Below are positions 17,987 through 25,705 of a stretch of 63,014 bases of DNA, in pieces. The DNA comes from Vandammella animalimorsus. Its GTDB lineage: Bacteria > Pseudomonadota > Gammaproteobacteria > Burkholderiales > Burkholderiaceae_C. The notes beneath the pieces are model-generated. The model searched no databases and was not told the origin of the DNA. It worked only from the letters and a program-made list of their open reading frames with translations. Position 1 is the first letter of the stretch; the number at the start of each line of letters is the position of its first letter. The position numbers were made by a program, and so were the translations under genes. The stretch spans positions 1 to 63,014 of the forward strand of contig NZ_NSJB01000014.1 in NCBI RefSeq assembly GCF_002285265.1, given 5' to 3'.

Positions 17987-18808
17987 ATGCCCAACGATTT
18001 GTTCCAGCTCACCAGCCTCAACCTCAATGGCATCCGCTCGGCCGTCAGCAAGGGGCTGGTGCCGTGGCTGGAGGAAAAGCGCCCGGATTGTATGTGCGTG
18101 CAGGAAGTCAAGGCGCAACTGCCCGACCTGGAAAAGGCCCAGCTCACCACCCTGGCGGGCATGCAGGGCTACTTCCAGCTGGCGCAGAAAAAAGGCTATT
18201 CGGGCGTGGGCATCTACACGCGCCACACGCCCAGCGACGTGCGCTACGGCTGGGACCAGGGCGAGTTCGACGCCGAGGGGCGCTACATCGAGCTGCGCTT
18301 TGACAGCCCGGCGCGGCGCCTGTCCATCATCAGCGCGTACTTTCCCAGCGGCTCCTCCGGCGAGGAGCGCCAGGCGGCCAAGTACCGCTTTCTCGACGGT
18401 TTCTTTCCCTATCTAAGCGCCTTGCAGCGCCAGCGCGAGTTCATCCTGTGCGGCGACATCAACATCGCGCACCAGACCATCGACCTGAAAAACTGGCGCA
18501 GCAACCAGAAAAACAGCGGCTTTTTGCCCGAGGAGCGCGCCTGGATGACCAAGCTGCTGAGCGAGCGCGATGAGCAGCGCGAGCCGCTGGTGGACGTCTA
18601 CCGCAGGTTGCAGCCCGAGGCCACCGACAGCTGCTACACCTGGTGGAGCAATCGCGGCCAGGCCTACGCCAACAACGTGGGCTGGCGCCTGGACTACCAC
18701 CTGGCCACGCCAGCGCTGGCCGCACAGGCGCGCACCGAGTCGATCTACAAAGGGCAGAAGTTCTCCGACCACGCCCCGCTGACCATCGGCTACGCGCTTG
18801 CGCTGTAA
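17987..18808 (+). CDS. xth: Exodeoxyribonuclease III / AP endonuclease
   Basis: The 273-residue protein is of the Xth/ExoIII family, which cleaves at abasic sites and removes 3' blocking groups in base excision repair. Motifs are LTSLNLNGIRSAVSKGL, VQEVKAQ (catalytic Glu), YSGVGIYTR, CGDINIAHQTIDLKNW (Asp-X-Asn pair), NVGWRLDYHLATP and FSDHAPLTI (catalytic Asp-His). All key residues are present. The start at MPNDLFQ gives the normal family N-terminus. Confidence 0.95.
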   Translation: MPNDLFQLTSLNLNGIRSAVSKGLVPWLEEKRPDCMCVQEVKAQLPDLEKAQLTTLAGMQGYFQLAQKKGYSGVGIYTRHTPSDVRYGWDQGEFDAEGRYIELRFDSPARRLSIISAYFPSGSSGEERQAAKYRFLDGFFPYLSALQRQREFILCGDINIAHQTIDLKNWRSNQKNSGFLPEERAWMTKLLSERDEQREPLVDVYRRLQPEATDSCYTWWSNRGQAYANNVGWRLDYHLATPALAAQARTESIYKGQKFSDHAPLTIGYALAL

Positions 18809-18832
18809 AAGCCTGTTCTCACATTCACCACC

Positions 18833-19909
18833 ATGCCCAACAGCCCCCTTGCCACCGCCCTGCCCTTTACCGCCTCACGCCGCGCCGCATTGCGCCTCGG
18901 CCTGGGGCTGGGCGCCGGCCTGGCCCTGAGCGGCTGCACAGGCCCGCGCCCGCCCATGTCCTCAGCAAGCCCCCTGCCCTCGCCCCGTCCCCTGACCGAT
19001 CTGCCCATGCACCCGGCCCGCATCGAAGGGGCCGGCTGGTTCGACTGGGAAGACCACGCCAGCGGCCAGCGCTGGCGCATCTGGCTGCAAATGCCCGAGC
19101 AACCCGCCCCGCCCGAGGGCTACCCGGCGCTGCTCGTGCTCGACGGCAACGCCATCTTCCCGCTGGCGGCGCAATGGGCGCGGCTGCAGCAAACGCGCCC
19201 GGTCTACGTGCGCGGCCAGCCCAGCGTCATCATCGGCATCGGCCACCCGGGCGATGCCCTGTTCGATGCCGCCAGCCGCCGCCGCGACTACACCCCGCCC
19301 GCGCCGGGCGTGCAGGCGCCCGAAGGCGGCGCCGAGCGCCTGCTCGATTTCCTGGAGCACGTGCTGCTGGCCGACTGGGCGCAGCGCCTGCCGCTGAACA
19401 GGCAGCGCCTGGGCCTGTTTGGCCATTCGCTCAGCGGGCTGTTCGTGCTGCACGCGCTGTTCACCCGCCCGGCGCTGTTTGGCCAGTACTACGCCGCCAG
19501 CCCATCGATCTGGTGGCACGACGCCTACCTGCTGCAAGAGCAGGCCCGCTTCACGCAGCGCTACGTCAGCCACTACGGCGGGGTGCAACCCAGCGGCCAG
19601 GCGCAGGTGTTCCTCTACGCCGGCTCGCTCGAAGAGCCCAGCGCCCAGGGCCGCCCGGCCCATGCGCCGCCCACCGGCCAGCGCCACACGGTGCGCCTGC
19701 AAATCACCCGCGCGCGCGAGATGGCCCAGCAACTGGCCGCGCTGCGCTGGCCCGGGCTGCAGGCCCAGTTCCAGCTCTGGCCCGACCTGACGCACGGCGA
19801 CACCATGATGCCTTCGCTGATGCAGGCCGTGGCCAACACCAGCCGCCCCGCGCAATGGAAGGATGCCGACTACGGCCTGCAGCCGCAGGCCGGCGCCACT
19901 GGGCGCTGA
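18833..19909 (+). CDS. Lipoprotein alpha/beta-hydrolase (esterase D / siderophore-esterase type)
   Basis: The 358-residue protein has an N-terminal twin-Arg plus hydrophobic segment and lipobox (SRRAALRLGLGLGAGLALSGC), so it is exported and probably lipid-anchored. The catalytic domain has ALLVLDGNAIF, the nucleophile elbow LFGHSLSGLFVLHAL, ASPSIWW and a C-terminal LTHGDTM with the likely catalytic His. This pattern matches the PF00756 esterase family, which includes the IroE/Fes siderophore esterases. Placement near bfd and tonB (before prophage insertion only the reductase separated them) suggests an iron link, by inference only. Confidence 0.8.
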   Translation: MPNSPLATALPFTASRRAALRLGLGLGAGLALSGCTGPRPPMSSASPLPSPRPLTDLPMHPARIEGAGWFDWEDHASGQRWRIWLQMPEQPAPPEGYPALLVLDGNAIFPLAAQWARLQQTRPVYVRGQPSVIIGIGHPGDALFDAASRRRDYTPPAPGVQAPEGGAERLLDFLEHVLLADWAQRLPLNRQRLGLFGHSLSGLFVLHALFTRPALFGQYYAASPSIWWHDAYLLQEQARFTQRYVSHYGGVQPSGQAQVFLYAGSLEEPSAQGRPAHAPPTGQRHTVRLQITRAREMAQQLAALRWPGLQAQFQLWPDLTHGDTMMPSLMQAVANTSRPAQWKDADYGLQPQAGATGR

Positions 19910-19974
19910 ATACCTGCCCCCTTGCCCAGGCGCTGGTTTGATGGTTGATGGCGCGCAGGGGCGCAGGGCTGGCT

Positions 19975-21031
19975 TCATTGCGCCGGGTCGCGCAGCTCCC
20001 AGCGGATGGCGTCGATGGCCTGCAGCACCTCGGGGCTCAGCCGCAGTGGCCAGGCCGCCAGGTTCTGCTCCAGCTGCGCCAGGCTGGTCACGCCGATGAT
20101 GGTGCTGCACACCTGCCAGCGGTGGTAGACGAAGGCCAGCGCCAGCTCCGTGGGCGTGAGGCCGTGCGCACGCGCCAGCGCGTTGTAGCGCCGCGCCGCC
20201 GCCAGCGCCTCGGGCCGCGCCCAGCGCTGCTTTTGCACCGATTCGTACAGGCTCAGGCGCCCGCGCGGCGCCTGCGCATCGCGGATGCCGCTGTCGTCGT
20301 ACTTGCCCGTCAGCGCGCCAAAGGCCAGCGGCGAGTACGCCAGCAGGCCCACGCCCAGGCGGTGGCAGGTCTCATCCAGCGCGTTCTCATAGCTGCGATT
20401 GGTCAGCGCATAGGGGTTTTGCACGCTGACCACGCGCGCCAGGCCATGCTGCTCGGCCAGGCGCACGAACTCGTGCACGCCATAGGGGGGTTTCGTTGGA
20501 CAGGCCGATGCAGCGCACCTTGCCCGCGCGCACCAGGCTGTCGAGCGCCTGCAGCTGCTCCAGGATGCTGGTCTGCGTGCGCTCTTGCTGCGGGTCAAAG
20601 TACAGCGCGCCGAACATCGGCACGTGGCGCTCGGGCCAGTGAATCTGGTAGAGGTCGATGACCTCGGTCTGCAGGCGGCGCAGGCTGCCCTCGCAAGAGG
20701 CCACGATGTCCGCCGCCGTCATGCCCTGGCCGGCGCGGATCCAGGGCATGCCCCGGCTGGGCCCGGCCACCTTGCTGGCCAGCACGATGCGCTGGCGCTG
20801 GCTGCGGTTGCGTGCCAGCCAGTTGCCCAGAATGGTTTCGGTGGCGCCGCAGGTCTGCTGCCGCGCGGGCACGGCATACATCTCGGCCGTGTCCCAAAAA
20901 TCCACCCCGGCATCCAGCGCCCGGTCGAGGATGGCGTGGGCCTGGGCCTCATCGACCTGCTCGCCAAACGTCATCGTGCCCAGGCAAATCGGGGAGACGG
21001 CCAGATCGCTCTGGCCCAGTAGGCGTTTTTC
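19975..21031 (-). pseudogene. Aldo/keto reductase, 3' part; broken by a frameshift and by the prophage
   Basis: This fragment encodes nearly all of an NADP-dependent aldo/keto reductase of the Tas/YajO type: LLGQSDLAVSPICLGTMTFG, DTAEMYAVP, KVAGPSRG, IDLYQIHWPER, CIGLSNE, then after a frame change PYGVHEFVRLAEQ and VSVQNPYALTNRSYE. The frame breaks in a run of six G (20485-20490; six C on the coding strand). Five would restore NETPYGVHEF. The 5' end is cut by the prophage at 21031; codons 1-3 lie at 62071-62079. Reconstructed across the phage, the start reads MEKRLLGQSDL. With two lesions the gene is almost certainly inactive, unless the frameshift is a sequencing error and the phage excises precisely. 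Confidence 0.9.
21026..21031 (+). repeat. Left copy of the prophage target-site duplication (TTTTTC)
   Basis: TTTTTC here and at 62071-62076 flank the prophage directly. Joining the two flanks with one copy restores the reductase reading frame. Five bases (TTTTT) would also be consistent, because C follows in both places. Confidence 0.8.
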
Positions 21032-21150
21032 AGTGGGGGACTGTCCGGTATTGCGCAGGGGTAGTAGAGAGAAAAAAACAAAAACGTTGAAAAAATTCAA
21101 TGGCTTAGGTCGTATTGGGCCGGGTTTGGGGTTGTCGGCCGGTATTGCGC
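21032..21150 (+). other. Prophage left end with transposase-binding repeats
   Basis: Two exact copies of GGTATTGCGC (21047-21056 and 21141-21150) and a weaker one, CGTATTGGGC (21111-21120), lie in one orientation. Their reverse complement recurs at the right end. They are the expected L1-L3 MuA sites. The outermost core starts 15 bases from the inferred end. No coding sequence is seen from here to 21456. Confidence 0.75.
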
Positions 21151-21288
21151 GGAATGGGCAGGAATTGGCCTTTTTTGAGCGATTGTGGGCGATTTCTGAA
21201 CCGGAATGGATCGCTAGTGGCCGGGTGGCTGTTTGCAGTGCTGTAGCGGGTTTGCGGGCGATTCTGGGGGGCTTGGGACGGGGTGCTT

Positions 21289-21421
21289 GAGGTCGGACGA
21301 GGTCGGACATTCGAGGTCGGACGTGCGTTTTGCGTCCGACCTCGTTTTGTTTTTGCAAATCAATGGGTTATGGCGCTTGCGGCGCACAAAGAAAAACGTC
21401 CGACCTTGGCTGAGGTCGGAC
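21289..21421. repeat. Six-copy GAGGTCGGAC repeat cluster at the phage left end
   Basis: Direct copies occur at 21289-21298, 21299-21308, 21313-21322 and 21412-21421, and inverted copies at 21334-21343 and (nine bases) 21398-21406. They form two hairpins: 21313-21343 with 11-base arms followed by GTTTTGTTTTT, and 21395-21424. The first two copies are tandem with no spacer. Possible roles are double termination, a protein-binding array or an internal transposition enhancer. Confidence 0.7.
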
Positions 21422-21424
21422 GTT
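21395..21424 (-). terminator. Terminator of the leftward early operon
   Basis: A perfect 12-base stem (AACGTCCGACCT / AGGTCGGACGTT) with loop TGGCTG is followed by TTTTC on the leftward strand. It lies about 30 bases after the stop of the Mor-type gene, the last gene of the early operon. Confidence 0.8.
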
Positions 21425-21456
21425 GTTTTGGGGCCGAAATGTTACAAACCGGCCCG

Positions 21457-21876
21457 TCAGAGCAGGGATTGCTGAGCGTCCTGGTGGGCCTTGCTGGCGC
21501 CTGCTGCGCTGAGGATGCGGCCGACGTGGCCCTCGGTCAGGCCGTACTTGAGGGCGATCTGGCGCACTGAGAGCTGCTGGTAGTCGGCCACGATCTGGGC
21601 GTTGCGCACGGCCAGCAATGCGGCCTTGGCGTTGGGCAGCTGGAAATGTGACTGGCCACCGTACTCCTGGGCCAGGGCCTGCAGGTTGGGCAGGCCGATG
21701 ATTTGGGCGATGGGGTGATCCTCGCCGCAGCGCTCGGCGCTGGGCACGTAAATGCGCACGCCGCCCAGGCGCTGCACCAGGGCCATGGTCGGCTGCACTC
21801 CAATACGCGCGACGAAGTCCTGCAGCAGCGGCGGCAGCAGGTCCACAGGCACGCTGGTTGCTTGGGCGGCGGGCAT
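21457..21876 (-). CDS. mor: Mor-type transcriptional activator (Mor/C family)
   Basis: The 139-residue protein has the Mor/C layout: an N-terminal dimerisation part (LLQDFVARIGVQPTMALVQRLGGVRIYVPS) and a C-terminal helix-turn-helix (LSVRQIALKYGLTEGHVGRIL). In Mu, Mor activates the middle promoter and C activates late promoters by recruiting RNA polymerase. Only one family member is visible here, so it may drive late genes directly, as thought for B3-like phages (inference). It is the last gene of the early operon, next to the left end. Confidence 0.85.
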   Translation of the reverse strand: MPAAQATSVPVDLLPPLLQDFVARIGVQPTMALVQRLGGVRIYVPSAERCGEDHPIAQIIGLPNLQALAQEYGGQSHFQLPNAKAALLAVRNAQIVADYQQLSVRQIALKYGLTEGHVGRILSAAGASKAHQDAQQSLL

Positions 21877-21879
21877 GGT

Positions 21880-22347
21880 TTAAACACCCCCCTTGCTTTG
21901 GCTGGCGAGCTTGGCCTCGGCGCGCTTGAGCCAGGCCTTGAGCCCCTCGATGGCGTTGCTGGCCAGGGCGTTGGGCAGGAATTTGGGGTGCGAGACCTGC
22001 ACGCCCGTGGTGTGGGCCAGCCAGGCCAGCAGCGCCTGGTCGCTGGGGTCGCGCAGCGCGCCGATCTTGGCCAGTTTGCCCCACAGCCAGCGGATTTTGG
22101 CGGCCTGGTCGAATGGGCGGTCGGTCTTGGGTTTGTGCTGCCAGCCGCAGGCCGCCATGTGGCGCAGCATGGCGGCGCGCTCGGCGCGGGTCAGGTCTTT
22201 GGCGCTGTCTTTGCCGGTCTGCTGGCGCAGGTGGTAGCGGTAGTCGTCGTCAGACCAATGCAGCGCCGCCTTGCCTTGATGGATCCAGCCGAGTTCTCGG
22301 CGTCGGTCGGCCGCCAACCGCTCGGCGTTGGAGTGGACGATCTTCAT
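21880..22347 (-). CDS. gemA: GemA-like regulatory protein (DUF1018)
   Basis: The 155-residue protein matches GemA/gp16 of Mu-like phages: LGWIHQGKAALHWSDDDYRYHLRQQTGKDSAKDLTRAERAAM in pieces, GRPFDQ-like KTDRPFDQAAKIRWLWGKL, and a C-terminal IEGLKAWLKRAE. In Mu, GemA modulates host gene expression and DNA gyrase-related functions. The start at MKIVHSNAE is preceded by AAGGAGGCGCGAC. The stop is 3 bp from the Mor gene, and the start overlaps the upstream stop by 4 bp. Confidence 0.8.
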   Translation of the reverse strand: MKIVHSNAERLAADRRRELGWIHQGKAALHWSDDDYRYHLRQQTGKDSAKDLTRAERAAMLRHMAACGWQHKPKTDRPFDQAAKIRWLWGKLAKIGALRDPSDQALLAWLAHTTGVQVSHPKFLPNALASNAIEGLKAWLKRAEAKLASQSKGGV

Positions 22348-22565
22348 GTCGCGCCTCCTTTGCTGAGGATTTCCCAGCGGGTGGCGTGCTCTGGCAGATC
22401 CAGATCGAATATGCGCTGCACGCCAGCAAAATCCTTGTGCAGCAGCTTTTTGCCCAGCCTGGCCGCTGCCATGCAGGCGCTGATGGTCGAGCGCGCGCGC
22501 TGACCGCCCACGCTGTTGGTGACGTAGTTGCGGCCCTTGCATTGAACGATGGTGGTCACGCCCAT
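22344..22565 (-). CDS. Small early phage protein, function unknown
   Basis: The 73-residue, basic protein (SVGGQRARSTISACMAAARLGKKLL) is translationally coupled to gemA by a 4-bp overlap. It sits one base from the stop of the DUF2786 gene. I recognise no family. Its tight fit in the early operon and good codon use support it as real. A basic N-terminal region with VTTIVQCKGRN could suggest nucleic-acid contact, but this is weak. Confidence 0.6.
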   Translation of the reverse strand: MGVTTIVQCKGRNYVTNSVGGQRARSTISACMAAARLGKKLLHKDFAGVQRIFDLDLPEHATRWEILSKGGAT

Positions 22566-22566
22566 A

Positions 22567-23268
22567 TCACCCCCTCCCGATCAGCGCCTGCTCGCGCTGG
22601 CCTACGCCGTGGTGGAGCTGCGCTCCCTGGCCCTGGCGGTATCCCTCCTGCGCATGCCCGCTGACGTTCTTGCCCTTGCGGGAATCGCGCGGCTTGATAG
22701 TGGTCATATTTGGGTGGCGCTCCGCCATGTATTCCAGCAACAGCTCTTCGTTTCGTTGCGGTTGGGCATGGTGCTGAACCACAGCTGCAGCCGCCATCAC
22801 CCAGCCGATGGCGAAATCATCACCGCGGGCGGTTTTGGTGCTGGGCTTGCAGCGTTTGGGCTGCAATTTGATGTGCGCCGCGCGTGCCCGGTAGCACTGG
22901 CGGCCCAGCACATCGAACGCATAACCGGCCAGAGTGGGTGCAGCATCCAGCCCGACGAACACGTATTGCCAGGTGGTTCTGGTCTCGAATGCTGTTGTGT
23001 ATTCGCGTCGGCGGATGAGGTAATACTCGCAGCCGAATGCCCCGGCGACGCAGTTGGCCAGGAATCCTTCCCACAACGTCTGACCGCTGCTCTGGGCGTT
23101 GATTTTTTCCTCATGCACATCTGCCACCTCCAGGGCGCGCTCGGAGAGGTTAAACATCTCCATCAGCTTTTGTGCCTGGCGCAGCGCAGCGGCGGCCTCG
23201 TGCGGCTCGGCGCTGCGGCGCAATGCCATGCACTTTTTGATTTTGATCAGTGCTTCGTCGCGGGTCAT
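22567..23268 (-). CDS. DUF2786 phage protein
   Basis: The 233-residue protein has an N-terminal DUF2786 domain (IKKCMALRRSAEPHEAAAALRQAQKLMEMFNL), followed by a region with FLANCVAGAFGCEYYL and a C-terminal basic/Gln-rich tail. DUF2786 proteins are common in phages and some carry SprT-like extensions; no HExxH motif is seen here. Function unknown. The last 35 residues look low-complexity. Confidence 0.75.
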   Translation of the reverse strand: MTRDEALIKIKKCMALRRSAEPHEAAAALRQAQKLMEMFNLSERALEVADVHEEKINAQSSGQTLWEGFLANCVAGAFGCEYYLIRRREYTTAFETRTTWQYVFVGLDAAPTLAGYAFDVLGRQCYRARAAHIKLQPKRCKPSTKTARGDDFAIGWVMAAAAVVQHHAQPQRNEELLLEYMAERHPNMTTIKPRDSRKGKNVSGHAQEGYRQGQGAQLHHGVGQREQALIGRG

Positions 23269-23594
23269 TTCCTGCCCTCCAGCTTCAGCGCCTCGAGCCC
23301 GATGGTTTGCTGCACATGGCGGCGTCTTGTATCAGCGGCATCAGCGGCATCAGCGGCATCAGCGGCATCGTGGGGCATCACGATGTCCTCAGGGCTGACC
23401 ATACTTATCTCCAGGTGAAACTTTTTCGCCAAGCGCCACCTGATTGTCAGGCTGGGGCGATTTAGCTCTACACCTATGCCTCCCATCAGTATTTCCATGG
23501 CTTTGATGGCCTTTGACGCCGGCAGGAGGATCGATTGACAGCCAATTTCTAGGATGGCCATGCTTTCTTGGCTGGGGTTCTTGCGTGTTGCCAT
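23265..23594 (-). CDS. Hypothetical early phage protein with AAD repeats
   Basis: The 109-residue protein has an unremarkable N-terminal part (ILEIGCQSILLPASKAIKAMEIL) and a C-terminal run of four Asp-Ala-Ala units made by a 9-base tandem repeat (ATCAGCGGC, 23331-23366 on the plus strand). MATRKN is chosen as the start since CGGAGGTGTGAC precedes it. The base composition is lower in GC than neighbouring early genes. No family recognised. Confidence 0.6.
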   Translation of the reverse strand: MATRKNPSQESMAILEIGCQSILLPASKAIKAMEILMGGIGVELNRPSLTIRWRLAKKFHLEISMVSPEDIVMPHDAADAADAADAADTRRRHVQQTIGLEALKLEGRK

Positions 23595-23595
23595 G

Positions 23596-24117
23596 TCACA
23601 CCTCCGCACTGGCCTCGAACGGCTCGACGATGAAATCCTCCACGCCGGTGATGATCTTGATCCCGGCGATGCCGCGCACGCTGTCGCGCTCGTTGAGGAT
23701 GGCGTCTTTGTTGATCTCCTCCTTGGTGCGCACGAACCGCTCCAGGCCCATGCGCAGCAGGGTGTCGATGACGGACTCTTGCCCGGTGACGCGCACGCTG
23801 GGCGGGCGTTGCCGCCAGCTGACGGTGCCGGTGACGAAATTGGCCGTCTTGCCCAGCTTGTCGTTCTCCCCGCACAGCTCGACGCGGTGGGCCTCGCACC
23901 AGGATTGGATGCCCTCGCGCAGCGTGTCGATGCGCTGCTGCAGGCCCTCCAGCTCGGGCTGGAAGCGCTGCGTGATTTCGGCGATGAGATCGTTCATCTC
24001 AGTCACCAGCCTCGCTTGCTCGCGGGTCAGGTCGCCCACGTTGCGGATGTACTCGGCGCAGTCGCTCTTCGATTGCGGCACGGCCACCTGGGCCGGTTTT
24101 TTCATTCGGGTTGCCAT
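23596..24117 (-). CDS. gam: Host-nuclease inhibitor Gam
   Basis: The 173-residue protein matches Mu Gam, a Ku-like dimer that coats double-stranded DNA ends and blocks exonucleases such as RecBCD. Seen: helical first half (LTREQARLVTEMNDLIAEI; LQQRIDTLREGIQSWCEAHR) and the conserved strand region LGKTANFVTGTVSWRQRPPSV, then VREREG-like KEEINKDAILNE and GIKIITGVEDFIVEPFE. A second in-frame ATG two codons upstream (24123) is less well spaced from AAGGAG. Confidence 0.88.
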   Translation of the reverse strand: MATRMKKPAQVAVPQSKSDCAEYIRNVGDLTREQARLVTEMNDLIAEITQRFQPELEGLQQRIDTLREGIQSWCEAHRVELCGENDKLGKTANFVTGTVSWRQRPPSVRVTGQESVIDTLLRMGLERFVRTKEEINKDAILNERDSVRGIAGIKIITGVEDFIVEPFEASAEV

Positions 24118-24119
24118 GG

Positions 24120-24833
24120 TCATTGCTCCTTCTCTTGCTGGCTATCGGCGTTGCCGCCGTCGGTTTCGGGGTGTTCTTGTTGCTGCAGGGTTTTCAGCAG
24201 GCGCTCGCGCCGGGCCTTGGTGCGGGCGATTTGTTCGCGGGCCTCGCGCACGAATCGGCTGGTGATGGGTTGAGGTTCCTCGGTGATCGGGTGTGTTGCT
24301 GGGGCGGGCGCGGCGCGCTGCGGGTTGGCCACGGCATCGAGCAGCACATCGGCCAGGCTGCGCGCGCCCTGGTCGGGGCCGCTGCGGCCGCTGCTGCGGC
24401 GGGCCTGCTCGATGGCGCTCTCGCGCGCGGCCTCGTGGCCGTTGGCGATGTTGGCGAGCACGCCCCAGAGGTAGTGGCTGTTTTTGAGCGGCAGGCGCAA
24501 CTTGCCGTCTTCCGCGTCCCTAAACACCACGTCCAGGGCGGCGCGCCAGTCGTCCACACGCACCTGCCACTCGCGGCCCCGGTAGTGGATGCGGTGGCTT
24601 TTGAGCGCCTCCACGATCTCGCCCAGCACCTGACGGGTGCGGCTCCAGCTCAGGCGGTTCTTGGGCGGGGCGTGCAGGCGCAGATAGCGGATCAGCTGCG
24701 CGCCCAGCGTGGGCTGTTGCTGCAGCACCAGGTACTCGACCAGTCGGCGCGCATCGCTGTCCTCCACGGCCTGGTGCAGCACGTTGTCCAGGCTGTTCTT
24801 GGCGCGGCAGCTTGGGCAGACGTAGATCAGCAT
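24120..24833 (-). CDS. Hypothetical early phage protein with N-terminal CPSC motif
   Basis: The 237-residue protein begins MLIYVCPSCRAKNS, a single Cys-X2-Cys that suggests half a zinc ribbon; no second pair follows closely. The middle has predicted helices (ALKSHRIHYRGREWQVRVDDW) and the C-terminal 60 residues are Arg/Glu/Gln-rich, likely coiled coil. Such proteins occur in the early region of BcepMu-like phages, without known function. The start overlaps the upstream stop by 7 bp. Confidence 0.65.
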   Translation of the reverse strand: MLIYVCPSCRAKNSLDNVLHQAVEDSDARRLVEYLVLQQQPTLGAQLIRYLRLHAPPKNRLSWSRTRQVLGEIVEALKSHRIHYRGREWQVRVDDWRAALDVVFRDAEDGKLRLPLKNSHYLWGVLANIANGHEAARESAIEQARRSSGRSGPDQGARSLADVLLDAVANPQRAAPAPATHPITEEPQPITSRFVREAREQIARTKARRERLLKTLQQQEHPETDGGNADSQQEKEQ

Positions 24834-25150
24834 GGCCCCTCCCCCGGCTCCAGCGTGTAGCCCGGCAGCGGCGTGCAGCGCCGGGTGACTCCGTACACCG
24901 GCAGGCCGGCCTGCTCGATGCTGATGCGGCGCTCGATGCTGCCGATGTGCAGCAGCCGCCGCAGCCCGGCCTCGAACTGGCGCAGATCCTCAAACAGCGG
25001 ATACCAGTGCGTTTGCAGCTCCTGGGCCGACCACCAGCCGCCGGCATCGCGCAGGTGCCGCCAGACATGGGCCAGCTCCACCGTCAGGCCCTCGCGGTTG
25101 AGCTGGCCACGGATGCGCTTGCCAGCTGTCATGGGTTGGATTGGGCTCAT
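24827..25150 (-). CDS. Hypothetical early phage protein, winged-helix-like
   Basis: The 107-residue protein contains LTVELAHVWRHLRDAGGWWSAQELQTHW and FEAGLRRLLHIGSIERR, a pattern of a winged helix in which a C-terminal hairpin (VYGVTRRCTPLPGY) forms the wing. DNA binding is plausible but unproven. It is packed between overlapping genes of the early operon. Confidence 0.6.
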   Translation of the reverse strand: MSPIQPMTAGKRIRGQLNREGLTVELAHVWRHLRDAGGWWSAQELQTHWYPLFEDLRQFEAGLRRLLHIGSIERRISIEQAGLPVYGVTRRCTPLPGYTLEPGEGPC

Positions 25151-25338
25151 AGCTCGGGCTCCTCATCTACAGTCAGTTCGGCAGCCAGGCCATCCACCTG
25201 CCTGGCCAGGTCATTCAGTTGGCTACGGTTGAATTCGTCCCTGTTGGCCCAGGCCTCGGCCATCATGTGCAGGGCGTCCCGAAACTTGTGCAGGGTGCGG
25301 CGCTGGTAGCCAGCGAGTTGTTTGTTGGTCAGGCTCAT
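25147..25338 (-). CDS. Small early phage protein, helical
   Basis: The 63-residue protein (MSLTNKQLAGYQRRTLHKF...) is predicted all-helical and ends acidic (TVDEEPEL). ATG at 25338 is preceded by GAGGAGGCAGAC. Its start overlaps the stop of the next upstream small gene (ATGA), and its stop overlaps the start of the winged-helix-like gene. No family recognised. Confidence 0.6.
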   Translation of the reverse strand: MSLTNKQLAGYQRRTLHKFRDALHMMAEAWANRDEFNRSQLNDLARQVDGLAAELTVDEEPEL

Positions 25339-25466
25339 GTCTGCCTCCTCACGATGGATTGCCACAAGGCGCGGCAGGCGCGCCGCAGACGCGCCCGCCA
25401 GGTGGGGCGCTCGTAGGCCACCAGCACGCCAGGGGCCAGCAGCAGGGTGGGTTTGCGCTTGCTCAT
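25335..25466 (-). CDS. Very small basic early phage protein
   Basis: The 43-residue, strongly basic protein (MSKRKPTLLLAPGVLVAYERP then an Arg/Ala-rich helix) is too short for routine gene calls. Support: CAGGAGGATCGC directly before ATG 25466, a 4-bp overlap with the next gene, and a 4-bp overlap with the stop of the gene upstream. No function can be assigned. Confidence 0.5.
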   Translation of the reverse strand: MSKRKPTLLLAPGVLVAYERPTWRARLRRACRALWQSIVRRQT

Positions 25467-25705
25467 GCGATCCTCCTGGGGGTGATGTGCAGCACGCAGG
25501 CGGCGCTGTCGTCGAGCATGTCCAACAGCCGCGCCACGGCCTGGGCCTGGTCTTTGCCCAGCAGCTTGTAGGCAGAGGTGCTGACCCGGCCGCCACGCTC
25601 CACGCGCTGCACGACGATGTCCCAGGCGCGCAGCGGCGGCGGGCGCAGGCAGGCGGCGTTGGCCGCTGGTTGGTTAATCGTTGGGGTTGGGGCTTGGGTT
25701 TGCAT
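25463..25705 (-). CDS. Small early phage protein
   Basis: The 80-residue protein has a Pro/Gln/Asn-rich first third and a conserved-looking rest (LRAWDIVVQRVERGGRVSTSAYKLLGKDQAQAVARLLDML). The start at MQTQAPTPT is preceded by CAGGAGACCCCCA, inside the last codons of the HTH gene upstream (32-bp overlap in another frame). No family recognised. Confidence 0.55.
   Translation of the reverse strand: MQTQAPTPTINQPAANAACLRPPPLRAWDIVVQRVERGGRVSTSAYKLLGKDQAQAVARLLDMLDDSAACVLHITPRRIA

Noticed and set aside
21289-21421. GAGGTCGGAC cluster as a CRISPR array or origin of replication
   Set aside because: Copies are 10 bases, in both orientations and irregularly spaced; two pairs form terminator-like hairpins, and there is no cas gene or DnaA box pattern.
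23331-23366. Short tandem repeats as a CRISPR array
   Set aside because: Units are 9 bases with no spacers and lie in frame in a gene.
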